From the NCBI GenBank assembly GCA_005281725.1, contig SSBO01000012.1:22096426-22160425 (forward strand): a stretch of 64,000 nucleotides of DNA, given 5' to 3'. The notes beneath the pieces were generated by a model. That model worked only from the letters and a program-made list of their open reading frames with translations, was not told the origin of the DNA and did no database searches. Both the position numbers and the translations under genes were made by a program. The DNA is from Wuchereria bancrofti (lineage: Eukaryota > Nematoda > Chromadorea > Rhabditida > Onchocercidae). Below, one piece after another: positions 35,566 through 49,702 of the stretch (positions within the stretch are counted from its first letter, which is position 1; the number at the start of each line of letters is the position of its first letter).

Positions 35566-38500
35566 TCAATTATTATCACCATTATCACCATAATCTTCGT
35601 TATCAGCACTATTATGATCATTTTCACTATTACTACTTTCAACTACTTTACGACGTTTCATTGTGCATTTAATACCATCAAAATATACGCTACCACTATC
35701 ATATACCAATACATCGGCCGTACGATAATCAATTAAAGCATCACTGTAATAATATGTGATATCAATTATCAAATATCAATTATCAAATAACTTAGAATTA
35801 CAATTATTATGCTAATATATTATAGAAAAACAAAAAAAAAAAGTGAGTAACAGATATTTTATGGACAGTTTATAGTTTACAAAAATTTCAAATTCTATTT
35901 GTAATACTTTTGAAATCGTTTTGTTTACATTTTATAAATATTAATTGAAGGTAAATATATTAAATAAATATTAATTAAAGCTAGTAGGAAGAAAAGAATA
36001 CCTGAATAATTCACAAGAATATGTTTGATTATCAACCTGAAGAAGATTTGATGATCGACAACCCTCAAAATGACATCCATGAAAGCATTGTTGTGCACTA
36101 AAATGAATTGAACTAATTAATGAAATCTTTCCTATAAATTTTATAATTTGATAGGTGAAAAAAAAAAAAATCGAAATTATCAACGATATCTGTATTTATC
36201 ACATTTCAGATGCTATCAATATTTAAATATTTAAACAAAATATAATGCTATTAAAAACTGTCCAATTTTTGATTGTTGTATTAAATGAATCGATAAGATT
36301 ATTACTTTATCATAGCAATTAATTAAAAGGTTTTTATGTAATCGTTATAAAAGAAAAAAAAAATTTTTTTTTCTCAGTGTATTTGAATAAGTTGAGAGAA
36401 AATGTAAACAAAACAACAACAAAAAAAAAGTAAAAACTAGCCTGGAAACTAGAAATCTTTTAATTAATTTAGCACCGCGGAAAGATGTTTGATAGATGGC
36501 AGAATAAATACATCTGCCAAGATGAGAATATGTTTTAATTTCCACAGGTAATGTTGTTTCTGATGTTTGATTAGAAATAGTGTAATCCATTTCAATTTGT
36601 GTTGTAGTAACTTAATTAATGATAATATTTAGGTAAATATTTTCAGTCTTAAATTAATTAAACATTTATCAATAGAAAATGGGTTATCATCCATTTATAA
36701 TATAATTTATTTCAACAGCTTCAAAATGTGTCAAATTTAATAACAAATATAATGACTTAAAATATAGTTTTAATTTATTTGAATATTATTTATATATAGA
36801 AGATAGAATTTAGGTATGAAAAAAAAAAACAAAACAAAACGAAATTTGACAATGTAATGATAAAATCAAAAATATTATGATTTAAAATTTGAAAAAAACA
36901 AAAATTTTTAAATTGGTTTTAATTTTTTAAAATTATTCCAAATATATGGTAGAATATCACATTATTTGCTTTAGGTACGAGAAAACAGAACAAAATTTGG
37001 CAATGTATTAGTAAAATCAAAACTGTTATGATTTAAAATTAAAAAAAAAAAACTTTTTAAATTGGTCTTTTTAATTTTTTAAATATTATTTCAAATATAA
37101 GATAAAAGATTACATTAATTGTTTTAGGTATGAAAAAACAAAATAGAATTTAACTGAATCGTTTTTAGGATAGCCAACAAATAATCGAACATGATTGGAT
37201 CAATTAATTGAAACGAATATCAATTGGAAGAATTTATTTTACATTGAACTAATTATTATTTAATTGCTAAATAATATAATTAGATGTAATTTAATAATTT
37301 ATTAATTAATTAAATAAGTTACATAGCATAAATTTAGCAGAAAAAAAAAAAGAAAACAAACCAGGTGTAGCAGTCATATCGCTATATTCTGTAAATGAAT
37401 CCGTAACAGTTATAAAATCATTTGTTGACGCTACGGTTGTCGCATACATTGTCATCAGATCACGATCTTGCTGCGACTCATTTTCCTTCGTTTTTTTTCC
37501 TTCTCCGATATCTAAATATTGTAAATTTAAAAAAATTTACGTCAAAATTTTTTTTAAAAAATACGAAGTGGAAAAGTTAGTTTAAATTTATAAAACTATT
37601 TGTGCAATTTTAAATTCCGTACTATTTCCAACTAATTTCAGGAACTGAAACTTAAATTTTTGTATGCAAAGAGATATATTGTCAGAGTATTATTGATAAA
37701 ACAATATTATGGTCTAATATAATTAATAATATAATTCAAATAATTTAATTCTAATGAATCCATCAGACTTTATGACACAAAAACACAAATCTAATATAAT
37801 AATAATGTTAACTTGAATAAATTGTAATTTTATAATGTTAATGATTTTGTGACACTTTTTGGTTAATGCTCTTTTACTTTTGTTTTAGTGTAAAAATTGA
37901 AAATAAAATTTCAATCTTAATCTAGTTGCTGAATCGAAAATCGGTATTCAATTATAATATCCAATGATATAATGTGTAAATTAAAAAAAAAAAGTGGAAT
38001 TTCTATTTATTGCACCAAATTTTTTCTTGTACATCAAATTATTATTCGAAACAGAATTAAAATATAAAAGTAAATTTCAAGAAAAAAAAAGTGAAAATGA
38101 ACCTTCTGAAGAGTCATGATAAGTTGATTGACGAGTAGTATGTTGAATAGAATAAGGAAGATTTGTTGCCGAAATCGTACTACTACTGCTTAAATCAATA
38201 TTGTCACTGCTGTCATAAATATTTGTCGTCTAAAAAATTTCTTTTAAAGTTTCAAAAACCAAATTTAACGAAATAATAAAGTTTTGGAAAGTCTCTTGCT
38301 TTTATCTCCCAAATTATCAATCATACCCTATACTTTTTTCGCTTGTTAATTAAAAAAAAGTCTTCGGTAAAAATCAAAAAAACATTTAATATCCAATCAT
38401 TAAAAAATATTTGCAAATATTTTTGCTCATTTTAATTTATTTCCTAATCTCAATTATCCAAATTTTGTGTAACTCTTTTTATTTCATGTAAGTTTAAAAA

Positions 38501-41500
38501 TCCTTTACATTTAGAAAATCTTTTGTTCCATATTTTTGAAATGCATTAAAGTTAGTAAAAAAATATTTCTTACAAAAAAAAAACAAAGGAAAATCAGACT
38601 TCGTCGGTGTATAAGGCGGTATTTTTATTGTTGTTATTTTCAGTTCGAAAATTTAATGACAAATTTTCATCCTTTAATACCAAATCCATTATAGATGAAC
38701 AGCTTTCTTTCATATAAATTGGAAATTTATCACCTGAAAAATCAATAATAGAAGCAAACGAATTGTTTTTACTTTACTTTGTATTTTTTTTTGTTGTATT
38801 TTTTTTTAAGATTTACACTTTTGAATTTCAATTCATTTTCTTTTTCTTCTATAAAAAGTTATTGCTAGTAAAAAGCAATTAAAACTTACTTCCAGTGGAA
38901 CAAGTTTTATCGAAATAGCTATGCATTAGCGTGTAGACAGAGGAATGATTAAAATTTTTTGGATTTGTCATCCTGAAATTTCATTCATAAAGAATGATTT
39001 AGAATTGAAACAATCAAGTGTTTTTTTTTTGATAAATAGGTGATCGAAGTAAATTTCTGCTAATCAAATTTTGCAGATTCGCCTAAAAAAATTTGTTTTA
39101 ATTTTTATTCCTCAAAAAAAAAAAATCAAAATTTAGAATTTCTTATTTTTATTATACATTCCTATTACTCTTGTTTCCACCAAATTTCTTACAGTAATCT
39201 TTAAACTTTGCAAATATAACCTGAAAACAGCAAATTAGATCTCTTTCTTTGTAAGCCAAAAAACTTTACCTGCTCAAATTACTAAGTAAGCATGTCTTGG
39301 AATCAAAGTAGTACTCGATACTGTTACATTCGATACCGTATCGGTTTTCAGCATTCATACAGTAACACTTACATACATTTACAGATACATTAGTTTCTGC
39401 AGCGAATGCTGTACCATGTAGTACATGATTTGGCATTTCAACAAAACAACTATCCGTATTTACTGCAAAAATCACTAACAATCATTTCTAAGTAATTATT
39501 TGTTAAATGATAGTTGTATTTGTTTTGTGAATTAAGCTATCGAATATCATAACAAAGAATGATAAAGCAATTTTTAAGATAAAAAGAAAAAGTATTAAAA
39601 ATTTCAACTATGGGTGCAAATAAAAATCATGAAAAAAATGAGATTTTTAAATAATTTTTATTGTATGAGAAAAAAATCAGAATCATTGTAAAAAGTTAAT
39701 AAATTTTCTAATTACGATTGATGTATAAATAGTGCGATTGAAAATTATGCTGACAAAAGATTTTATTTTTCTTTGACAATATAATTGCTACTTTATTGTT
39801 ATTACAATCCTTTGTAATTTGATAAATTGTGCAATTTGATAAATTAAAATGTCTAAGGTCTAAAAAAATGTCTAAAAAAAAAAATATGAACGAATTCATT
39901 TAATCTACGTACTAATGTTCAACAACCTGGCATGAAAATCTTTTCTGGTATTGTTGTTGAAGTTGAAATGCTAACAGTTTGTCGACAACCATGAATAAAA
40001 TTATTATTCACTAATCGTTGCTTTGATTCTTCTAAAAAAGATAAATGTTATTTATGCAATATTGTATAGCATTGTATTACGGCATTGCAGATACGGTATC
40101 GCATCACAAATATACGGTATCGCAATATGGTATTAGTTATACAGTATCAATTTCTCTAAAAAAAAATATCAAATATATGAATGCAAAATCATGAAAATAT
40201 TGTGGTTACTAATTAGGAGTGTGAATATAATATATGCTAACCTACTGAACAAATCATTCCCAGATAACTGACATTGTCCTGCTGTTGAAATTGATCCGGA
40301 GAATCATTTTTTGTTTGCAAATTCAAGATGCAATCACGTTCCTTGTGATAATAAGTTGCCGAAACACATTGAAAAGAGTAACGTTCATTGCTCCTACAAA
40401 TTTCAAAATGAAAAATTTATTTTACAAAAAAAAATCTTAGGAAAGATTATTGCTGAAAAAATTTAAATTTCTGATTAAACTAAGATTTTTCAATAGTTTG
40501 TTGTGAAAAATGAAAAATAATTATTTCAAAGATGAAAATAGAAAACATATTTTTATTTAGCATTTTTGTTAAATTTTTGGAGGAAAAAAAATTAGGTTAG
40601 ATTAATTATTACTAGATAAGGATGGTAAAGTAAGTAATATTTTATCGCAATTTATAATGATTCAAAAAAGAAGCATCCGAATTGCTTCACAATTTAATTC
40701 AAACGATTGTTTAATCCTTGTTTCCAAAAATTTAAGCATATATTTCATCAAAAAAAAAAATATAATATCAAGTGTTTTGTCCAAATTATTTAGTTAAATT
40801 ATTAAATATGCTGAAATAAAGTAAAATTATGCATAAATTACTTTATTATGTATTAGTATTGAAATAACAAAAAAATTAGATTAGCAAAGTATCTTTGCGT
40901 ATCAAAACAATCAATAGTCTAATATATTTACTGAAATTTCGAGATATCTTTGTCACAATTTAGAGATGTTTTACATAAAGATAAATATCTTTAAAACTTA
41001 CCTGCTATTAGCACAATAACACTGACATTCCTCCAGTGTCACATCTTGTTCAAGTCCACCGGCAGTACCTTTTAGAATAAATCCATCAATAACCTTTAAA
41101 GTGATTTGAATATCTGTAGTGACCTTTTGAAAAAAAGCGTTTCTACCAAAACCTTACTTAAAATCTATTACTGTATACCTTTACCCAATATATATTTTAT
41201 GCGCATATGTCCGATATTTTGTCACATAGACGTGTAATATTTCGATATGTAAACATCGCCAAAAAATATTTATTCAATATCATAATCAAATAGCGAAAGT
41301 TGTAAATCTCAATTCTCAAAGTAAAACTATCATCATTTGCTAAATTAGAAATTTATTCTAAAAAATTAAAATAAACCATGCAACATACTTCAAAGCAGTC
41401 GCCGACTGGTTTCAATGCCACATTTTGTTCAATTTTGCTGGCATCTGCAACTCAATCCTATACTGAATATATGCATGCTTTTAATATCTTAATTCCCTTG

Positions 41501-44500
41501 CCAAAATTTTTTTAAATTTTCAACAAAATTTGAAGAAAAAAAAAGCGAACTTCTTTTTTGTATCTTTCCCTCAACAAGAAAAAAAAATTAATTATTGTAA
41601 AATTCTAAATAGATAAAAATTTTGATAATTTGCAAATGAAAAAGATATCATAGATTATTGTTGCCGGAATAATTAACACCTTCTTCGGAATTTTTTCCAG
41701 GAATATCAAATTTGTTATTGGTTATCATTTCATCAGATCCTTCCGTTACCATAACAGCTACTGTTGTGATATCATTTAAATTATCATCAGAAGTACCATC
41801 GAATCTTTCATTTTCTAAATAAATTCTCCCTTTTTTTTTTTTAAGAGAAATATTTGGACTGAAATCAATTTTTCAGTTGAAGTCCTGTTATTAATTAACA
41901 TTACTAATTGAACATTTCTTGAAAAAAAAAAATAATTTGAATAGCAAGCTGATTTGTGTGGAAAATAGAAACAGATTTAATTGCACAGGCATATATTTAA
42001 AGACAAAATTTTTCCGTTGACAAATATATATTGTCCATAACTGATAATTTTACCCGGAAAGCACACTTTTCGGGTAAATATGAAAAATGAAAAATTTCCA
42101 TTTTTCCGAAAATCCACCTAAATCTTTGTCTGCTGTTGTTTGTTGGCCAATAGTAGTTGTCGTTAATTTTGCATTGTTCGAATTTAATTCATTGATTGAT
42201 CCTTGGAATTTTTCATTGTCATCATTATCTGTCCTAATTTCATGTTCAATCATTCCAACACCTTTCAATTCAGGTTCATTTGTTAATGACTTAACAACTT
42301 CTTCATAAGATGATGTTGATGATGATGATAATAGGTTAGTTATTGTCATTTTAGTATAATCCGTAAAAATTGTAGTTGTAGCAAAGGTTTTCTCGATTAT
42401 TTCCACATCTGTATCACTTGTAGATCGTATCCCTCGATTACCATGTGATAAAGCATTGGTAGTAACAGTAGTAGCAGTGGTAGTAGTAGCAGTAGTAGTA
42501 CTGGTAGTACCATGTTGAATTTTAATCCTATAATCATATTCTTTCTTTCCAACACTAATTTCTTCCGATTGTTTCTCCAATATTTCAAGTACCAAAGTTT
42601 TAAAATTTTCCGCAACACTTTTTGTTTTCATGATTTTACTCCATAAATTAGGCGATAATATCACTTCTTCAGTAATTGTTTTGTTGCTTACTTCTTCCTT
42701 TTCATTCTTTTTCCACCAATAAACAGATTTTGTACGAAAAGCTGATGAAGAAAACATTGATCGATGATCAATTGTTGATCGTTTCCTGGTTGAATGAATT
42801 GTTTTATTTTCTTCAGTACTACTTATTATCATATCCTCATTTGTACTTGTTCTTTCTAATGCAAATTGCTCAAAATTTGTGTTTCTTTCCGTTTGACAAT
42901 TCCGGATTGCATCATTGATAATATCTAGAATGAAATAACATCACTGATAAAAATAAGAAACAAAATTTTAGAAATTTTAAAAAAGAAATTTTTTTTTTGA
43001 TACATTTTTGTAGAATTAATTTAAAGATATTATTAGTTATATATTTATATTGAAAACAGCTACAATTTTTACTCTGTTATAAGTGTATGAATCGTTTTCC
43101 CACTATTGCAAATATTTTGAAGTGTATATGAAAACCATTTATAGATAGTTATTAACAATTTTTAAAATTAATATATAACTCTAATAATTATTAAAATAAA
43201 CAACAATCTTAGCTGAGAAAAAAAAAAGGAAAGAAGAAGCAAAATAAAAACAAACCTTCAGCAGTACATATTCTATAAAAATAATTATTATCCCAACTAT
43301 ATATCAAATCATAATTTCCATAATGATCGTCTTCGTTTAACAAACATTTTCGTGTAACATTATTGTATTGAAAACTTCTACATTTTATCATACAATCATC
43401 TTTATCATCATTTTTCCATGTATTAGCACAAGCACATCTGCAATAAATTAATTAACATTAAAATTTTATAAAAATATTTCAAGGAAAAAAAAGAAAATTT
43501 TAAATTAAAATAAAAATTTTTTCCGAAAAAAGCTAACAATAAAAGTGTTAATAGAATTTATGAAAAAAGACAATATTCAAAATTAAATATATGAATTAAC
43601 TTTATTGGTGATTCTGTTTAAGATAATGATGATTAAATACTTAATTTATGATGACAAATAATCTAATCTGAGTAATGGTTTAATATTTGTTATATAATAC
43701 CGCTAATCCAATGCAAAATAGTAATTATTTAGCATAAGATGACGAAGATTCAATTTAATTAATTTTCAATAAATTATTGTTTTTTTTTTTTCAAATATTA
43801 TGATGTGCTACTGAAAATTAACAATTTTAATGTCGTTTTTCTGTCACATACATATAGTATCAAAGAGCGGATCACTACTAATTCCTATTATTTCATTATT
43901 ATTATTATTGCTATTGCTGTTATTGTTGTTATCATCATTATTATCAATAATAATTATTATTACTATTATTAATATCACTGCTATTATTATTGTCGTTATT
44001 ATTAATTATTATTCCTGTTCTTATTTTTATTTTTCTTCTTCCCTTCTTATTATTATTAATTAAAATTATTAAATATTGTTGATACTAATTATCATTATAT
44101 TAATTATTACATATTATTTCTGATTATTACTATTGTCATGCAATAAGTGAAATCATTTTCTATAATTACTAATTCTTTTTTTACTAAAGAAGAAACAATT
44201 AAAAATTTATTCGATTATTATAATTCATTAATGCTATGTACATTATCATCGCATTAACGTTATCATTATTAAGTAATGATAAGATGTTATAAAGATTACT
44301 GTTATCATTATTAAATGATAGTGATATCAGTTCAATGATATATTACATTAAAGGATTAAAAAGTTTAGCAAAGTACCTGCACTGTTCCAATGAAATATCA
44401 TGAATTTCTTTATAAGAAGCATTATATAATAGTTGACGGTTAATCATACCAAAACAGGTTGAATTAATAGTCCGCGAAATTTTTCCTGAACAAAATAAAA

Positions 44501-47500
44501 TTAATTACTTATTAACATTTATTTTGAACAGTGTTATAAATATTAATGAAATTCTCTTTTGTCCTTTCAAGTAAAAAAATTATTTACATTACATTATTTT
44601 TGAAAAAAAAAAAAAAAAAACAAATAATAATTGAATAGTATGAAATGAAATCTCTCTTTCTCTCTGAAAAATTAATGAAATAATTGAAATATTCACTTTC
44701 ATTAATATTGTTATCCGTATTATCCGTTATCTTACTGTTTTTAATTTCCTTTTTTCGCATTTCATGATCGTTAACAGTATTGTTGGCAGATGATAAATCT
44801 CGATTAATACCATGAATTTGAATACGATAGAGATAACCATGTTGTTCATCAATAAAATGTGCTGGAAGTTTTTGAAAAATTCCATCCTTTTTATGTTTAT
44901 TCAATCGTTGCATATTAAAATCGGAAGTGCTTTCTGGATTTGTATATGCTTCATTTTGTTGAATTTCTCTTCCTTTTAATGTACTATTACTAAGAAATTC
45001 ATATGGTAATTTAATACGGAGTACATGATAATTAGCTTTTAACTCTTCCGGTGAATCACGTCTTGTTGGAAATTGATGTAACATTCCGGGAATATTCTTA
45101 AATATTGTTTCGTGCAAATTTTCACGTTTATGATAATTACCAATACGTATAACAATCCAACTTTGTCGATCATCAATACGTTCCACTGATAGTTTATATT
45201 TATTAGGATTTTCTCGTAATTCACGTACTATCTCTTCCAGGAAACGTAATTTACTTCCATTATTATCATCATTATCATCATCATTGATAGATTTTTGTGA
45301 ATTACTTATCTTACTTCTATTATCAAATGTTTCCATTACACTATGATAAGTATGATAAGTAGGTATATTTTTTTCAAGTATCTTTTGCAAATTAATCCAC
45401 CATAACAATGTTTCATCTTCAAATGATTGTAAAATTGTTCTACTCGGTAAATGAATATTTTTAATTGAAATAATATTAGTAGTAGAATTAGCTGTTGTTG
45501 TTGTTGTTGTTGTTGTTGTTGTAATAAGCATATCATCATTAACAGAATTAATAGAATTATTTTCATCAATAACTGTAATTGTTTTAGCATTTGCAGTACT
45601 TGTTAATGTAGTAGTAGTAATAGTAGTAGCAGTAGTTGTTGGTGTTATTGTTGTTGTTGTTGTTATTGTTGTTGTTGTTGTTTCTATTGTTGCTGCTGCC
45701 AGTAATACATCATAAACAGTTGTGGTTGTTTCAAATATGGTAAAATTATTTGCATTATTAATCGATGAAATTGTTGTGTTTCCTTTTTTATATTCATCAG
45801 ATATCACTGAAAATTAAAATTAATGTTTTTTTTTTTTGTTAAAATTTTTCCTCAAAATCCAATTGGTTGTTATTATTGCTATTGTTGCAAATGTTTTATT
45901 ATATAATTTATATGAAATGAAAATCAAAAGAATTTGGTGGATTAAAATTGAATAACTTGTTATTCATTTCTGATTAATCATAATTTATTATATGAAGTTA
46001 GAATAAAAATTTTTTTTATTTTTCTTCAATAATATCAATAACTTTTCCTGTAATAAACAAAAGCCATTGTTTCGTTTCGAAAAAAATCAAAATTATTCAA
46101 GAGAAATTTCAATTTAAAATCGGATTCCATCAAAAAAATTCGACAAAAATTAAAATAATGAATTTGATAACAAAATTTGTAGATTAAAAAAAAAAAAGTT
46201 AAGAAAAAATCTATAAATAGCAAAAATATAATATAAGAAAAAGAAGGAAAGCGGGGAATAATCGTGCAGTCATATGTCATAATATGAGAATTTTAAATGT
46301 TTACCTGCACTTCGGGTAAGTTCAATACCTGATTTCAATAGTCTATCCTTTATTTGATTTAAATCATTTCCAGTTTCTAAAAAAAAGTCCAGTCGTGAAG
46401 TTATTGCTTGGTTAACATTATTATTGACAGAAATTTACAAATTGAAAGCATTTTAATGAATTCAAAATTTACAAAACAAAAAAAAAGATGAGAAATGTCA
46501 GAAAACGAAGTAATCTAAGAATAAAAGCAAATTATTTTAGCTTAAAAAAAGCATAATTAAATGAAAACAGTTGCGAAGATTTTATGGTCTAATTTTACAA
46601 TTTTTTATTTAAATTCTAAATTTTTTTTAAAATAATAGAATTTAGAAGAAAAACTGAATTAGAAAAAATTTTACATTACTTTTAAACATTTTTGTTCATC
46701 CAAATATTACAAAGTTATCTATATTTTTTGGCTTAATGAAGCATTTCAAATAGACAAACTTAAATTGCAATATTTGCATGGAAATTTTTTGAAAATTTTC
46801 TCAAAATCATGGACAAAGTGTCATTTAAACTTGCCGAATATATTTTCAATTCTTAAAGAATTGATGAGATTTCATCAAAGAAATATTCAAAATGATTTGA
46901 AAAAAAAAAAAAAAAAAGACATACTAGTTTCAGTGATACCAATTTTGCAACGATCCATGCAGGCAATTCGAACTAATTGCCGATTAGGCGACTGATATTG
47001 CGAATATCGTTTTGATTGATTCCTGTAATGGGAAATATTATCAGGGAAATATTAAATCAATTTCAGGATAATTAGGGATAGTCTGATAAGCATGAAAATT
47101 TTTTGAAGCAAGAGATGATAGCACGAAAATTTGAAATTTCAGATTTTTTATAAAATACTTATTATTATAACAAATTACACTTTAACAAATTTTATAAGAT
47201 TAAATCAATTTCAGGATAATTAGGGATAATCTGATAAGAGATGATAGCACGAAAATTTGAAATTTCAGATTTTTTTATAAAATCCTACACTTTAACAAAT
47301 TAGATTGTAAGATTAGATCAATTTTTTTCTTTTTTGTCAATACCTATTCATACCACCTAAATGATTTATGAAGAAATTTCAAATTTAAATCGACTAAAAC
47401 TAGAAGAAAAAATATGATATGAAAAAATTGTGATAATTTTATCATTAATTGCTTACCAACAATTTATTATCCAATTATAACTTATTGAACAAGTATTTGC

Positions 47501-49702
47501 AAAATAGTTGTACACAGCAGTACGACAAAATTGTCGATGAAAACAAAAATTGGCGCATTCATCCACTGAATTAACGCCAACACTAAAAGTATATTTATTA
47601 AATTTTAGTAAAAAATGATAATGTTGTAAATGAACAATACTTTACTTTTGAATATTTCAAAATGCAACAAAAAAAAAAATCGAAAATCAAAAAATAAATA
47701 ATCAAAAAATCAACAAAAAAATCAGTAATTAATTTTTAGCTCAAAAAAGTTAGTAGTAAATACGTTTGATTTTTTCATTTATTTTTTTTTATAAAATGTC
47801 ATTATTCCATTCCAATAATTATATTTTGGAGTTATTTTTTAAAATCAAATAAATGGACTAAAATTTGATTATATAAAAAATGAAAATTTTTTTATAAGCT
47901 AAGTTAAATGTTCTGCAATTTACAATGTTGATTGATTTCAGTCCTAACAGTTACTTCCAGAGCAATTAATGAATTTGAATTTGTGAGGATGATTTTTTTT
48001 CAAAGTTTTGATCAACTTTTTTGCTAATTTAAAATTAATGGGACATTCATTAATTAGAAACCTATTTATAGTCAAAATTTGAAGGATTTTAGGGTATGTG
48101 AATTAATTGTAATATTTATTTCGAGTTATTTTTCTTCTTTTTTTTTATCCTTTGACAAAAATTTCAAAAAATTCATCCCTCTTTATTAAATTACACCCAT
48201 TTAATCCTTACATTAAAATCTAAATTTTACATTTCGAAAACCATAATCAGAAAATTATGCAAAATTACATATCATTAATGGAAATTAAGATGGTAAATTA
48301 ATTCTGTTTAGTTCCAGTAATTATTTATTTTATTTTTTTTTTGTAGCAATAAATTATTTTTAGTCAATTAAGCAGAAAAAAAAGATATAACAGGGGAAAA
48401 AAATTAAATCCAAAGTAAATTTTATCAACTAAATCTTTTTTTCTTACATTTGATTCTGACAAAAGAGAGTACAATGATCAAATTGCAGTTTTTTTTTCTT
48501 TGAAAGAATTCTTATCAGTTATTCAAAAAGAGAAAAATAAACACTCAAAGCTATTTTTTATTATTTGTAATAAGACTTTTATAAATAATATTATTAGTTG
48601 AAATACTTTTTCATTTTATTTTTTTTTTTTGTTAACTATTTTACCTCTATAAATACTTACTTTCTTCATTTTAAAACAATTTCAGCAAATTCAGATTATT
48701 TTTCTGGGAGTGATTAAGGGGTTTTCTGGAGTGACTAATCATTGTTCACATAATATGAACAATTTTAAATTTTACAGCAAAATATAAATATTAGAATAAA
48801 AGATTTAATACGTATTGCTATATTTGCATATAATTATTTTAAAAGTTTAATTTAAAAGCTTAAAATCTTTTTAAAGTTTAATTTAAACAGTCTAATACCG
48901 AAATATATTCCATCCAATGATAACTGTAATAATTTTGATATCGATAAGATATGATGTATTGCTATTCGAAACTGTACGAATTTTTTTATTATACAAAATT
49001 AAATAATATTTGTTCATGAAAAATAATGACCAATCCTAATTTATTTTATTTTTATTAAGTATGCAATTATTGTATCATTCAGTAATTAAATAATTAATTA
49101 TCTATGGTGTAAATGATATAATTCAATCTATTGAATATTACCTGGTGTAATAGAAATCCAACATTGATGCATCATTGTAACTTATTTCGTCCGCATAATA
49201 TGATAGTACACAGGTAACTGATTCACCTGTAAAATTCATCAAAATCATTATAGCAATGAAATTATTATAATCTCTAATCATATTCATTATCACAAATTAT
49301 TATTATCACTACTATTATTTTATTATCATTGTTATCATTATTGTTATTATTATTATTGGTATTATTACTATTACTATTACAATTATTATTATTATTACTA
49401 TTACTATCATTATTATTAGTAGTATTATTATTGTTATTATTACTATTATTATTAGTAGTATTATTATTATTGTTAAATCAAAATATATAGCCAACAGCTA
49501 ATCTCTTTAGCGGATAAATTAGAATGAAAAATTTTTTTACTGATAAAAATATTTATGTTAGGTATTTATTAAAAGTCAAAGTATAATAAATATGACGGTA
49601 TTTTGTTGCAAAAAATTTTTAAATTTAAAACTTACTTGAAATACTTTTTAAATGTAAGATAATTGATGATAGTATGAAGTGATGAAAATAATACCAATAC
49701 AT
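35566..49702 (-). CDS. Secreted protein with five PAN/Apple domains and mucin-like linkers (22 exons, 1424 aa)
   Basis: Exons (minus): 49702-49636, 49226-49142, 47582-47457, 47022-46925, 46376-46305, 45806-44697, 44485-44377, 43437-43256, 42924-42118, 41814-41680, 41444-41389, 41093-41002, 40393-40242, 40031-39927, 39462-39270, 38972-38890, 38733-38600, 38229-38103, 37511-37362, 36559-36442, 36097-36002, 35743-35566. All phases agree (4275 nt). Residues 1-23 are a signal peptide (MYWYYFHHFI then hydrophobic). Cys-patterned PAN/Apple domains lie near residues 28-93, 530-613, 947-1028, 1070-1154 and 1308-1390. PAN folds usually bind protein or carbohydrate, and in nematodes they occur in apical matrix proteins. 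Large exons 6 and 9 encode linkers with Thr runs, likely O-glycosylated. The C-terminus is Asp/Asn-rich. No ZP domain or membrane segment is seen, unlike the NOAH or LET-653 types. Function unknown; matrix role inferred. Confidence 0.85.
36813..37140. repeat. Intronic tandem repeat, about 155-160-bp period
   Basis: Two full units and the start of a third (36813, 36974, 37127) each begin GGTAYGARAAAA and include TTATGATTTAAAATT. They lie inside an intron of the PAN-domain gene. Confidence 0.7.
43886..44066. repeat. (ATT)n-type microsatellite in an intron
   Basis: About 180 bases of interrupted ATT/ATC repeats lie in the intron between exons 7 and 8 of the PAN-domain gene. The poly-Leu frame on the plus strand is a translation of this repeat. 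A similar array lies in intron 1 at about 49290-49470. Confidence 0.85.
47054..47320. repeat. Intronic direct repeat, 148-bp period
   Basis: AAATCAATTTCAGGATAATT starts at 47054 and 47202. About 100 similar bases follow each, with an internal deletion in the second copy. It lies between exons 3 and 4 of the PAN-domain gene. Confidence 0.7.

Noticed and set aside
42087..42308. Plus-strand frame opposite the large Ser/Thr-rich exon
   Set aside because: Antisense shadow of the 42924-42118 exon. No splice or start context.
43830..44063. Leu/Ile-rich plus-strand frame resembling a membrane peptide
   Set aside because: Translation of an intronic (ATT)n microsatellite.
45336..45590. Minus-strand frame with a poly-Gln run
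   Set aside because: Shadow frame of the Thr-rich exon of the PAN-domain gene. The Thr frame joins neighbouring exons in phase and this one does not.
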